The translations under genes were made by a program, and so were the position numbers. From Cichorium intybus (taxonomy: Eukaryota; Streptophyta; Magnoliopsida; Asterales; Asteraceae): 64,000 nt of DNA. The DNA lies in NCBI GenBank assembly GCA_023525715.1, contig CM042011.1, positions 4,483,566 to 4,547,565 on the forward strand, in the 5' to 3' direction. Shown one piece after another: positions 47,502-59,189 of this stretch. Each line of letters begins with the position of its first letter. Position 1 is the stretch's first letter. Under the pieces are notes generated by a model. The model saw only the letters and a list, made by a program, of their open reading frames with translations. It was not told where the DNA came from and ran no database searches.

Positions 47502-48003
47502 ATGATGGCTGGATTGAAGGTTGCAGGAGGGTAATAGAGGGTTAGAATGAGGAATTTAGTATCCAGAATGTTATAGAAATTGGTTTACCAATGAGTTAAG
47601 GCAAACCCTAAATTTTCGTCAAGGGTTTTCTTCGGTCTCTGAAATCTTCACACGAGATGGTAACTTGCAATAGCACGGATGGTCGACTTGGAATTCTTCA
47701 TGTCGTTTGGAATAGAAGGATGAAAATGACGATGACAATGTCGGCTACATTGTGACCTAATCGAATCAGATTCTTATATAATGTACGTATAGGTTTTACC
47801 TTGCCACGTATGCGCCACATATTACTATCTTTTGCCACATATATGCCACGTAAGCTAAAACAAGTTATATCTGGTCATAATGGTAAGATATGAACACTAA
47901 AAACAAGTTAGTTGGTTATATAGGTACCAAAAAAGAGAAGTCACCCAAATGTGAACAAAATGAAAAGATCGTTACCCTCAAATGTCATTTTCCCTACATG
48001 AAA

Positions 48004-48254
48004 AGATGTTTCTTTTAAGGAAATGGACCGGTAATGTAGTATACTAACATGGAGGAAACACATTTTAAAGGCAATCTTAAATAAACATTCATATATATGT
48101 CTCATCATTGGGGTTATTTTTAGCATACCTATTTTTTTAACAATTTAAATTCAGTTGTCATTTAAGAATCAGTTTTTCTTTTCCTCTCGTTTTCAATTGT
48201 TACATACAACATAAAAGACCCATCTTTGTCAACCCTTCTAATCCATATAAATTT

Positions 48255-48336
<82 letters not shown>

Positions 48337-49189
48337 CATTTATCAAATGATATTTACTATTTATAAGGTCAATTCACGGGATTCAAAGAGTAATCTTGAC
48401 CATTCTCAACCCGGTACAACCTCACCCCATTCTCTCAATCATCACCTCTCACTTATTTCTCTGTGATATTCATTTGAATTCCTGATTACACCATTCTCTC
48501 CCCTCCTATTTCAAACCCTAAAATCGGACCACTCACACCGAACCACCGATGGATCGTTTGGTAGCACCGACAAACCACCACACCACCAGTACAACACATG
48601 ACCACCTAGAAAGGATATGATGAAATCAGATAATTCCACAAAGTTAACCGTTCATAATAAGCTAAAATCAGAAAATCAACAGCCACAAAGTCCACCACAC
48701 ATACACAATAGATCAGACAGAGTATATAACAACAAAATTCTCTAAAACAATAACCATATAACCAAAATCAGAAAAACAATAACTAAAATCTGAAGATGTC
48801 GAAATTAGAAAATCAATAACCAAAATCAGACAAACAATAAACAATATGGAGATGTCAGAGGTGAAGGAGCTGTGTGCTTAATACTCGAAGGCGTGTTCGA
48901 TGATTGATGTATCAGAGGTGAATGAGTCGAAATGGAGGTCTGCAACTCATATGGAGTTGAGCATCATCTACCGTCAGAGAGCATCATGTACCATTGGTAT
49001 AAGGTATGAGACAAAGGTCGGAGGTCGGAGATGGAAACGTCAGACGCGTCTATCGGAGCCTATGGTAAATCGCAATCGAAAATGAAGGTCAGACGAGACA
49101 GTGGGAGGCATTGGTCAGACGCGTCTATCGGAGCAGTGCCTAGTTATCTGCCGTGTGTAGCGTAATCCGTAGTGGATTGGTGGTGGAAG
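48004..49189. other. Intergenic with (TA)n tract
   Basis: Pure TA run at 48259-48334. The remainder is A/C-rich without recognisable genes. A 22-bp segment (core GTCAGACGCGTCTATCGG) occurs twice, at about 49038 and 49113. Confidence 0.5.
48259..48334. repeat. (TA)n microsatellite
   Basis: About 76 bp of uninterrupted AT dinucleotide. Confidence 0.95.
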
Positions 49190-50410
49190 TCAACGATCAT
49201 GGCCATCAGGTAATCCAATTAGATGCGACTGATTTAATTTGTGAAACGTAAAGAAAAGTTCTCTATTAGAACACATGTGATCAGTGACTCCAGAGTCAAC
49301 GATCCAAGACAAATGAGATTGTAATTTTTCTAAAGATTTGTAAACATTTAATGCAAAATGTTTAAAGGAGAATGAAGTTGTACCTTCTTTTTCCATATCT
49401 TTAATTTTCATGGAATTATTTGCTTGGCTTTCGGAATAAGAAGATGCAAGGTTACTCGAATTAAACAATTATACAAGATGATTGTATTGCTCTTCTGTTA
49501 TGCCAATATCTGATTTAGCGATGCATTTTGAGCCATCGATTTAGGTTAATCTTTCTTCGTTTTAGTGAATTTGAAAGTTGAAGGAAAACCAATCAGACGA
49601 TAACATTGAGATTTTGTGTGCCCAAACTTTTTATAGTGATTGCAGACTAACTGTTTCTTATTCAATCGTTTATCAGTAGCAGCATGCATAGCTATGGAAT
49701 CAATATCGATTTGAGAACTATTATTGATACCTCGTTGATGCTCCTATTGAACAATTAGCGAATACGGAGTTGAAATACTAGGAAGTGGCTTCATCATCAA
49801 GATCTGACCACGAAGTATCTTGTAGTTGTCGTTCAATCCCATTAGGAGTTGAATAAGACGTTCTTCAAGAAATTTGTGAATAGCGGCTGCAGATTCGCAA
49901 GAACAAGGAGGAAAGTTTTGAACCACACGAAGTTCATCCCAAATCTTCGTGATTTTGGTGAAATAAGACGAAAAGGTTTTAGATCCTTGCGATAATGAGA
50001 AAATTTGTTGTTGAATTTGATAGAGAAGAGCTCCACTTGATTGTTCATAACGTTGATTGAGTTCACTCCAGATCTCAGAAGCAGTTTGAAGAAACAAGAC
50101 GCTCTCAGCAATGTTCTTTGATAGTAAATTCAACAATCAGCTTATTACCATAGAATTAGCTCTATACCAATTAGGATAGGTGGGTGAGGTAACAAGAGGG
50201 TTTAAAAATTGAACCATCTCCAAAACGTAACTTGTTTTTAGCAGATAGAGATATGATCATATGTTGCTTACATGAATTAAACCCAATTCCATCAAACGGA
50301 GTGTTAACCGGTAATAAATTCGGATTATCCGATGAACTAATGAAGTAAGGACTTGAATGATCAATGATCAAAGGATTGGAACCGGTAGAACTAAAATCAG
50401 GTTGAGCCAT
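49190..50410 (-). pseudogene. Copia gag-protease fragment
   Basis: On the minus strand the fragment starts MAQPDFSSTGSNPLIID (50410), a typical copia gag N-terminus. It continues through gag (ASEIWSELNQRYEQSSGALL, about 50080) and ends in the protease motif WIVDSGVTDHMCSN (about 49310). Frame changes occur near 50170 and 49740. Everything after the protease is missing. Confidence 0.8.
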
Positions 50411-50565
50411 ACCATGTTAGCTTGCATGAGTTAAGAAGATAAGAGAATTCGTTTGTGAATTCATTGATTGATTGAATGAAACTATACAAACAATTACTTA
50501 TAACAAAATGAAAGAAAGTAACGACTAACTAACTTATTAACAAACTTAAGTAACTGAATCATGAT

Positions 50566-53500
50566 TGTAACACCCGTTTCCCAATTCTTTATTTTTAGCA
50601 ACCAAGTATTTATTTTAACGAAAAAATAAATAATAATATTGATAATAAAAGAAAATAATGGAAGTAATGTTTTTAGATTGGAAATTATAGTAGAGGGTTT
50701 ATGTCATATTTATAAACTTAAATTTGTTGGAATAAATGGGAAATTGGGGTAAAAATGAAAAGATTTAATTCTTAAACTTTAAAAAAATTAATATGTAAAT
50801 ATTTATACGGATTTGGGAAAAAGTCATCAAGAAGACTTTTATAGATCTTGATGAGATAAGATGATAGGAAAAAGATTCATATCATTTGGAGTTAAAACGA
50901 AGACGTTATGACAGGTCAAAGTTGACCAAAAAGTGACCAAAAATGGTTGTTAGTCCATGTTTGAGGGTCTGTAACGTAAACTCTAATTAGATTCAGACTT
51001 AAGTCAGTAGGAGAAAGTTGTAACTTTTATTCTCACCTTTCTAAAGGTATAAGTTTTGTAAAATTCAGATGTCGCAAGTAGAAGTTACGACTTTGGGAAA
51101 ATCAGGAAAAATTCTTGAGTGTTGCTGAATTTTCTAAGGCATCAAACAAGTAAGGGTATTTTCGGAATTTCCATTTAACTAGGTTAAAAATCAGATTCCT
51201 TATCTTCTTGGGGTCACGTATCAGAAAAAATGGGGAGACCATCTTGTTACACCAAAACAAAAACCCTCCTCCATCACTCTCTCTTCTCTCTCGTTTCTTC
51301 CGATCGCCGCCATCAAACCGGAGCAAAGAAGGAGCCAGGGCTGGAGCCTTAGTTGTGGTGATCGAGTCTCAAGACCCTCATGCCTCCCTAACCTTTTGGA
51401 ACACGAAAATCTATGGTAAAACCCTTTTCTTCTTTGCTAAATTTGAGATGGTGATGTTTGATTTTCGGACAGGAATCTGTCCTATGTTGTAAAATTCGTA
51501 GAAATATCATACGGTGTCCAAATCAGGTGATTCCAGTGCCCATGGTTTTGTCTTGATGTCTATTTTATTTCATCAGTTGGGGTCCAGACCTTATTTGGTC
51601 GTTTTCGAGGGTTTTAAACCCGATTCTCATGAGTATGATTTCTGTGTCCAATTGTGTTGTGAAATTCTTGTAAAATCGTGTGTTCACTGGATTGTTCTGA
51701 AATTTTGTGTGGAGAAGAACCTTGTTATGAGCCATACTCGATCAAAAGGTCTTGACTCAGTTCATTGTTTTGGTTTTGATTTTTGTGTGTGCAATCCGAC
51801 CTCCACAGATTGGTTGCTGCACACCTAAGTCAACTTGTGGGATTTTTAATTCCTAAATGGTTCATAGTTTAGGTCTGAAAATTTGATGGAAAGTCCATCC
51901 TCATGTATAGTGTGTTCCATCCAGAGGGCTTGATCCAATTCCATTAGGAAGCCAGGTTTTCAATGTCTTCTCCTTGACTGAACCAGAATTTGTAGCTCTG
52001 CACATTGTCCTTGTTGCACGATTTTTATTTCTCAATTGGCTTATGCTTTGAGTTTGATATTTGGATGCGAGCTTTATTTTCATGTCTAGTGTAACTCATC
52101 CAAAAGGCTTGACTTATTTCTTTTCAGAAGTTAGGTTTTTGGACCAATCTTGTCAAGCTATGCTGAGTTGTGACAGAAATGTTGCTGCTCATTTCCTTCT
52201 TTTTGTGTGATTGTTAATTCTTAAATTGGTAAATTCATATAAAATCGTGTGAGTGTCCAATTGGATTGAATTTTATGTCCCTAAATTGGTAATTGTGCCT
52301 AGTTTGTCCTCTTAAAAGGTTATGAATTGATTCAGATCCTAAGTCATGTGGAATTGTCCATTTCCACTAATTGGTCCAGGTGCTGTCAGTTTTGGTCCCC
52401 TGTCTTGATTAATTCATTATAAATTGTACAAAAATCTTTTGGGGTCAAGGTCTGTGGCCTTAGTTCACTTTTGAAGTCTATTTGGTCCATACCAAATTTC
52501 AGAGTTCAATTCTTAACCCATTTTGAGCGACTAATATTTCTTTAAGGTGTGGTCCTGTGAGTGGACTGATCAATTCATTCAACTTTGTCGATTTACCCAT
52601 TTTGAGCGACTAATATTTCTTTAAGGTGTGGTCCTGTCAGGCCCTGTGATCTTTCCCTTGGGTCTAGTTTACCCATGATTTTTATTGGATTTTATTTTCA
52701 ATCTTTCCTTGACCTAATATTGCAAATCTTGTTGAGGGTCCAGAAATCAGCCTTGCTGTCAGTTTCCTCTTTTGTGTTAATCATCTTAGTTTTTGGTTTT
52801 GGGTGTCATGATGTGGGCTTGAGTTTACTTAAAATTAATTGAATCATATAATAAATTATTTGTTGAGTAAAAGTAAATAAAAAGGGGTGGGGGTATATGT
52901 CGAGACACGGTGCATGTCGAAGGTTATAAACATTTAAACTATATGCAACGCTATAAGTATCTAATTATAGTAATGTTAATTAGTGTATTTGGTAATAATT
53001 AACTTAATATACCTTATAGGAGTATAAGGTGTGCGGTTTTAAGCTTGGTTGGATTTGCGGAGTTGCCGCACAGATTTCTACATTGCCGACTTGAGGTGAG
53101 TACATGCAGTATTTTTACCCATTCTGGGGTACATGGCAAGTAAGTATTTTCAAGATTTCCTTATAAAATTTCTATATGTGAAAGTATATTTTTTTTTTAT
53201 TTACAAGTGATATATGTTTCCAAGTATGAATGGTATATAGCCTCAAGATGTTTAAGAAGTATGTTTTAGTTATAAACTATATATGTTTTCGAGTAAGAAT
53301 GGCATATAACCATAAGATGTTGAAAAGTATATTTTGGCATAAAGCTTAGTATGTTAGAAAAATATGTTTTAAACATATGATTATTATGTGATGAAAGCTA
53401 TATTTGGCATCTAGCCATAAAGACATAAAATGATGTAGTTTGGCATCTAGCCACAAGTTATATGTTTATGAGAAATATTCAAGCAAGCAGCAAGTATTTT

Positions 53501-54227
53501 GTATGACTGGTAATTGTAGCAAGCAGCGTTAGTAAGGGAACTATGTTCCAACCTACCCGGGTTAGGTAAGGGATCTACTGGGGAAAAAGCCCCATCGCGA
53601 AGTAGATTGCCTCAGCACTTCTATGGTGAGGATTGATCCGTTCTTTCTAGCCATAAAGACTTGGGGTATCACTTATGGTGATTAAAGCCCTAAGTATAAA
53701 AATCCAGCAAGCTTATAAAACCAGTCAAAGTAAGTAAGAAAGAAGCTATTTTTGAAAAGTATATTATGAAGTGAATTTGAAAGATGTTAATTTTGTAAAG
53801 TATGTCATGAAATGATTTTTGAGAAGTAAAGAGTTATAGTATGTTATCACTAATAAGTTTTGAAAGATGTTATATGTTACAAGTTTTATAAAAGTTGGAA
53901 AAAGAAGTTAAAGGTTTGAGTCTAAAACTCATGTAACTCACGAGACATTTTTGTCTTACGTATTCTATGTTTTGCCATGTATTCCAGGTTAATATAAATT
54001 GCTATAGACGGGATGAAGTTTAGCTGGAGTGGAGCTTGAGTTAGCTCCTACTTTGGACACGAGGTTTAATCCTTTTCTTGCTTACTATGGTTAGATTTGG
54101 TATGGATTTGTAACACACACGGTTTTAAACATGTAAATTATCGGTTTTTGATAAATCGTATTTTTGTATTCATGTATTTATATGCAAAACCATAGTATTT
54201 GCTAATAGTAAAAATGGGGGTGTCACA
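50566..54227 (+). mobile_element. Solo LTR related to the RWP-RK element's LTR
   Basis: The ends are TGTAACACCCG ... GGTGTCACA, flanked by the perfect 5-bp duplication ATGAT (50561-50565, 54228-54232). The last 1.25 kb (52985-54227) aligns closely with 10100-11405. The middle shows shorter matches (GTGGCCTTAGTTCAC near 52455), and the first part is diverged and longer, giving 3662 bp against 2871. No internal region remains, so it arose by LTR-LTR recombination. Confidence 0.92.
53573..53607 (+). other. Conserved stem-loop in the solo LTR
   Basis: Identical in sequence to the stem-loop at 10750-10784, although flanking LTR sequence has changed. Confidence 0.6.
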
Positions 54228-54273
54228 ATGATAAATTACGAAAGTGCCATTAGTTTTTTTTACAACAAACTAA

Positions 54274-55195
54274 CCATCTCCAGTCCACCTCTATTTTTTA
54301 CTCTATTTTTGAAATAAAAAATAGTATAAAAAGTGAACCATCTCCAACCCACCTCTATTTTTCACACTATTTTTACTTTAAAATGTATATTCATAGCATA
54401 TTCTTTTTTCTTTATTTACAAAAATTGTCAAAATCCTCCATTCTATTTATTAACTTTTAACATATAATTACTCAATCTTTTTATTGTAATAATATTCTAA
54501 ATTATGTTATCAAAACGTTAATGACAAAATAATTTATTTGTGTATAATTAATTTGAAAAAATTATGATTTTATTAATATAAAAATTATTAAATAATAAAA
54601 ATACATTTATAATACACTCTTAAATAAATATTATATATGCATTTATAAAATATTACACATACATTTGAAAAGTTAAAACATATTTATGCGATCGAATAAA
54701 TTTCTCATAAATGATCGACTAACGTATTCCGAAGATTGAAGCAAGCTTCTTTATTTTTAATACATTTATATCGAGCAATAAATTGTTGGAATTGACTATC
54801 TTTATCTATCGTCATGTCAACCTCTATCGGCAGCACTTCTCTTGCTATTTCAATCGGTGTGTTAAAATCACGTTCATTCTCATATATGAATTCGATATAT
54901 AAATATTCAATTTTGATAATTATAATTACTTAATATCATTTAATATATATTATGATTGTAAATATTTGGTATTATATTTAAATAAACTAGAAATATATAA
55001 AAATAAAAATTAGAGGACAAAAAATAACAAGTGAAACATTAACTCTATATTTGGTGTAAATAAATAGCGTTACTCTATATTTGAAGTAATACTATTCAAA
55101 TACTCAAATATAGAGTTGGTTATAAAGTGAGGTCGGAACAAAATAGAGTAAAAAATAGAGTAACACTATTTTTTAAAGTGGGGTCGGAGATTCCC
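54274..55195. mobile_element. MITE, PIF/Harbinger-like
   Basis: The ends are imperfect inverted repeats (CCATCTCCAGTCCACCTCTA at left; GTGGGGTCGGAGATTCCC at right). They are flanked by TAA on both sides (54271-54273, 55196-55198), the usual Harbinger target. A second copy of the left terminal motif starts about 54334. The interior is AT-rich and non-coding. Confidence 0.5.
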
Positions 55196-56561
55196 TAATA
55201 CCACCTATGTCTCTAAGACCGAGGGGTGTGCCGGACGCAAGTGGCCCGCGTCTTGCCATCTCAGCAAGGAGGATGCGGCAAACACCCCCTCTGCGTTCTA
55301 CACCGGCTGCGTCCAAGGGTGGTCTACCCCATAACGCGTGAAGGCTGCGAATTCAAACCAAAACTAGCCGTTGCTATTAAAAAAACAAAATTTTACAAAC
55401 TATATATATACACTCATTTTTACACAAACAAATTACATCTCATTTTTACACACATACAAACACACATATTTTCACATAAAGATGGACAACGATCCCAACA
55501 CCCCCCCCCCCCCCCTCTGTCAAACCCAAACACGCCCCGTGGCGAATATAATTTCAATTTTTCGCCTAATTGCAGTTTTACGGGTATGCTTTCGGGTTCA
55601 TCTCAACAAGGATACCCATTTCCATATCCACCACAACCGAACCAATATCAATACACGCAACAACCTTACCCATACTGTAAGAACCCGTGAAAATGTGTAA
55701 TAAAATGTAAAATAATCGGGTAAAAAGGGCGAAAAATGGTAAAAGGGTAAAACGGTATTTGACACGGTGTAAGACTATTATGTAAAATAACATGTATTTG
55801 TGAAATAATAATACAAGAAATAAGACGTTTATAAGAAAGTTGGAGTTTTACCGCATGAATAGTGAAATATGGCCGAAAAGGGCAAAATGGTCATTTGACA
55901 TGAAAATGACCAAAAAATGTCAAGAAAATGTTAAGTAGAAGTTAATGGAACCTTGGTAGCAAAGTTATGGGTCTTAGGACCATTTTTGTAGAAAAGAGAG
56001 GAGTTTGAGGACTAAAATGCAAAGTTTTTTTTATAAACATTAAACATATATATATTATATGAGAGTTATTTCCATCATCTGAGAACAAATCCAGAAGCCT
56101 CGAGAGACAGCAAGAGAGAGCAAAGGGGAAGAAGGAGTTCAAGGAGTTTTACAAGGAATTGGAGCTAGAATTGAAGTTCCAAACATCTAAGGTAAGATTT
56201 TCCAAGTTTTAACCTAGGTTTTTGGGTGTGTTCTTGATTTGGGTTCTTGTGTGGAATTGAAACTGAAATTTCAGTTAGGAATCATGTGGTTTAAGTGGCT
56301 AATGCTTCCAATAAGTCATTAGTCAAGAACTAAACACAAGAACATGAAAGTAGATCGCTATTTTTGAAAGTTTGCAATTTTGATCAAGAACTTTAATTCC
56401 TGCATTTGATTGATTCAATCGATTTTAATGGATTAAAACCTTGTACTAATGGAGGGTTTTAGTCAAGGAACAAACCCCATATGATTAAGACATAGAATAA
56501 GGACTTAATGGGTGAAAACTGCGTGCTACAGTGCACAAATCGCGACTGATCAGGACACTGC

Positions 56562-56625
56562 CCAGGCGCTAGGCGCAGTGCGCCCAGGACCAGGGCGGGG
56601 TGCGCCCAGGCGCAGTGCGCCCTCA
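56562..56625. repeat. GC-rich block with CGCCCAGGCGC-type repeats
   Basis: A short, strongly GC-rich island in an AT-rich LTR, made of overlapping GCGCAGTGCGCCC and GCCCAGGCGC words that can pair with each other. Confidence 0.6.
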
Positions 56626-57372
56626 GTCAGGGACCAAAATTGTTAAAAATTTCAAATATTCCAAATGCTAGAAACCATAGCTAGACATGTCCGATTGACC
56701 TGAAATTTTAGCCATAAGTCTATAATGGTATAAGAACATGTCGGGAATGGTCAAATCCGTAATCCGACCTTGCGGAAAAGTCACTGTAGCGGCAGTGGCT
56801 AAAAGTACTATTCACGTCAAAACTTAATTTTGGAATTTGAGCTAGACTTGTCCAATGAACTCCCAATTTGAAAAACAAGTCTAGTATGGCTTAAGATTTC
56901 ATGGAAAAGAGTCGGAACTGAAATACGACCCCTCGGGGGTACTGTAGCAGAATACGCGTATTTCGGAAGAAAATCGTTAAACGAATTTATTAATGGTTAT
57001 ACATTTATTATAACCCGTAGTAGCATAGTATGACACTCTTGTGCTGTAAGTTAGTTGTTATATGTATGAATTGAATATAAACGTATATTTTGTAAATAAT
57101 ATGTGGTGGTTCAAATACGGTGAACCGAGCGAAGGAAAAAGAAGTGCAAAAGACTAACTGACTCGAGGTGAGTGTTATGTGGATTTTCGAGTACATAGCA
57201 AATTGCATTCTATTTAAAAATGTTTTGGAGTCAAAGTATTTTATGGAAAGCATGACTATAATGTGAAAGAAATGGAATCAGAAATAAAGTGACTAGTAAT
57301 GTGATCGGCTTATGATGATAAGTTGCTTAGTATCCGGATAAAGACCACAGCCTGCTGCGGTAGGGGTGGCAA

Positions 57373-57419
57373 TAAGACACTACTGGGATGGTACCTCCCG
57401 TCGCGAAGTAGTTGTCTTA
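57373..57419 (+). other. Diverged version of the conserved LTR stem-loop
   Basis: The outer stem is TAAGACACTACT with AGTAGTTGTCTTA (one bulge), the inner stem GGGA with TCCC, and the bulge GTCGCGA. Compared with the form at 10750, both stems carry paired changes while the bulge is nearly unchanged. Confidence 0.6.
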
Positions 57420-58753
57420 CCTTGATAGATGAATTCGTTTCATGCTATTGGGGAAGTAGCTATACGGGTGCGTCTCGTATAAAACCTACGGGTGCGCTCG
57501 TAGGAATGTACCATTAGAAAGAAACAAGGAATACCTGTGTGTGCGCTCACAGGAAAAAGAAACATTGAAAGTCTAAAGAATAATGATACTTTCGGTGAAC
57601 TGTTTTTGGGTCTAAACCCATAATGCTCACGAGACATTATGTCTCACGTATTTGTTTTAAATGCTATGTACTCAGGTAAACCGGAGGGGCGTTAGAAGAG
57701 TCGGGTGTGTGATCGTAGCGTTTGTTATTGTATAAAGTGTATGATAAACAGGTTTGAACCGTGGTTGTGAAACAAATTCGTGATACCCCGTTTGTAATGA
57801 AAATACTTGGTTTGTTTTTAAACATTGTAATAAAGTTTGTAAAAAAAAAAATTTGTGTAAAAGTTGGGGTGTTACACATACGCACCTTTCCAACAACCGT
57901 TTCTATCACAATCGCCACCGCTTCCATCACCACCGGCACAAGCATCACCGAAGAGGTCGTGATAGAAACCCAAGCGCCCGCGTCTTCCTTAAAAAAATAG
58001 TTCGCGTAACAAAACACGAAACGCGCAAGAGACGAAGGTTCCGACGAAGAGGTTCAATTGGTCAAATCGTGGCTCGCTATTTCCTCAGATTCGGCAAAAG
58101 GAAATAGCCAAAGTTCCAAAGGGTTGTGGGAACGCATTTTAGACCACTATCACGAGGCGATGGGTCGTGGGGCTTACCTTCACAACGACGATATTACGGG
58201 GAAGTGGCGGAAACTTCGTCGCAATTTTACCAAGTTCAACGGAATTTTTAATAACTTGGTCAACATGCGCCGAAGTGGCGAAAACGATTTCTGGCTTTTC
58301 AAAACGGCAATGGAACAATACGATCGAGTAGTTGGAAAAACGTTTAAGCATTTGAAAACTTGGGAGTTGATGCGTACCGGTCCAAAATGGCTACTAACTC
58401 CCGATTCCCCCCACTCGAGCTCGGGTTCCACACGTGGGAGGACACCAGATGACGACCTTTCCGACGCTCGAGACCCGATCGATCTCGTTGACGACGACGA
58501 ACCGCAAGCCAAAATGCCTCCGCCTAGCTGCCCGATCGGTCGCGACCGAGCGAAACGAGCGGCCTCCGGCTCGTCTTCGAAAGACGATGTCGTCGAGAAG
58601 GTCGACCGTATCGTTGAACAATTCAACCGCCACAACGAAATTCAAGAATCGTGGTTGGATTATGTGTTGTTGAGCCGATCCGGGACCGAAGACTACCTCG
58701 AAGCTATCAAAGTAATGAAGGAAAAAGCTCGCAACAAATATTTGCGGAAGTAG

Positions 58754-59189
58754 TTTTTTTTTTAATTTAGGAAATGTCGTTTTTTTTAAATTTAATGTAA
58801 TGTCGTTTTTTTTAATTTTAATGTAATGTCTTTTAATTTTAATTTAAATATTATGGGTTTTAATTAAATTTTAATGTTTGATTTAATTACAAAAAACGTA
58901 AAATAAAAATATGACATGGAAAAGAAAACGGAAGTCGTGGAGTGTTGCACACCCCATGACGAAAGTCGTGGAGTCATGATGTTTGAGAAGTCATGTGTTG
59001 TGTGGTACATTGAGTGAGTTATGCAGCCTTGTATTTATAGCATGAGAATGAGAAGGAAATTCAATATGAACAAGAAGACTTTGGCCTTCAACAAAAGAGG
59101 CTGCCTACCATTGGAAAAAGTCTTCACCAAACCAAACCTTCAAACTTCACCTAACAGGCCAACCCATGACATTTGATCAGAGACAGAGG
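58754..59189. other. Spacer between two pseudogenes
   Basis: T-rich 3' UTR-like repeats with GTAATGTCTTTT words (58760-58850). CACACCCC at 58949-58956 mirrors GGGGTGTGC at 55223, possible TIR ends of a Harbinger-like unit around the broken gene, but no matching 3-bp duplication is present. Confidence 0.35.

Larger units (their letters stand above)
44568..47994 (+). mobile_element. MuDR-type MULE, decayed, with a MULE nested in its left end
   Basis: Long terminal inverted repeats start (A/G)GGAAAATGA. The left one begins at 44568, is interrupted after seven bases by the nested element, and resumes at 45981 to about 46095. The right one is at about 47875-47994; the block ACTTGTTTTTAGTGTT is shared in inverted orientation. 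The 9-bp duplications read TAAATGAAA (44559-44567) and TACATGAAA (47995-48003), 8 of 9 matching. The interior has a broken MuDR-like transposase. Length, TIR type and 9-bp duplication fit Mutator-like elements. Confidence 0.78.
55676..57876 (+). mobile_element. Solo LTR (third LTR family member) inserted in a coding exon
   Basis: The ends are TGTAAGAACCC ... GGTGTTACA, flanked by the perfect 5-bp duplication CATAC (55671-55675, 57877-57881). 2201 bp. It is diverged from the other LTRs but shares the stem-loop (57373-57419), the CTCACGAGACA palindrome (57627) and the CGAGGTGAGT site (57163). It contains a GC-rich block at 56562-56625. Confidence 0.9.
55482..58753 (+). pseudogene. Myb/SANT-like, NAM-associated protein gene broken by a solo LTR
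   Basis: The first part starts at ATG 55482 (MDNDPNTPPPP), with a TATATATATA box about 80 bp upstream. A C-run at 55500-55514 has shifted the frame: the continuing P/Q-rich part (NPNTPRGEYNFNFSPN ... QYTQQPYPY) is in another frame. It is cut at 55675 by a 2.2-kb solo LTR and resumes at 57882 (APFQQPFLSQSPPLPS). After further frame changes (stop near 57960) a Myb/SANT-like region with VKSWLAISSDSAKGNSQ, FWRRI-like LWERILDHYHEAMG, KWRKLRRNFTKFNGIFNNL and a C-terminal NAM-associated coiled part end at 58753. Proteins of this type are abundant in plants and related to the accessory ORF of PIF/Harbinger transposons; some databases label them GST-T3-like. The element is not functional as it stands. 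Confidence 0.75.

Noticed and set aside
48259..48334. Structured regulatory element at the long TA runs (also 6714, 7559)
   Set aside because: Ordinary dinucleotide microsatellites common in plant intergenic DNA.
55223..58956. Complete PIF/Harbinger element bounded by GGGGTGTGC and CACACCCC
   Set aside because: Inverted match is only about nine bases and the flanks (CGA and ATG) are not a 3-bp duplication.
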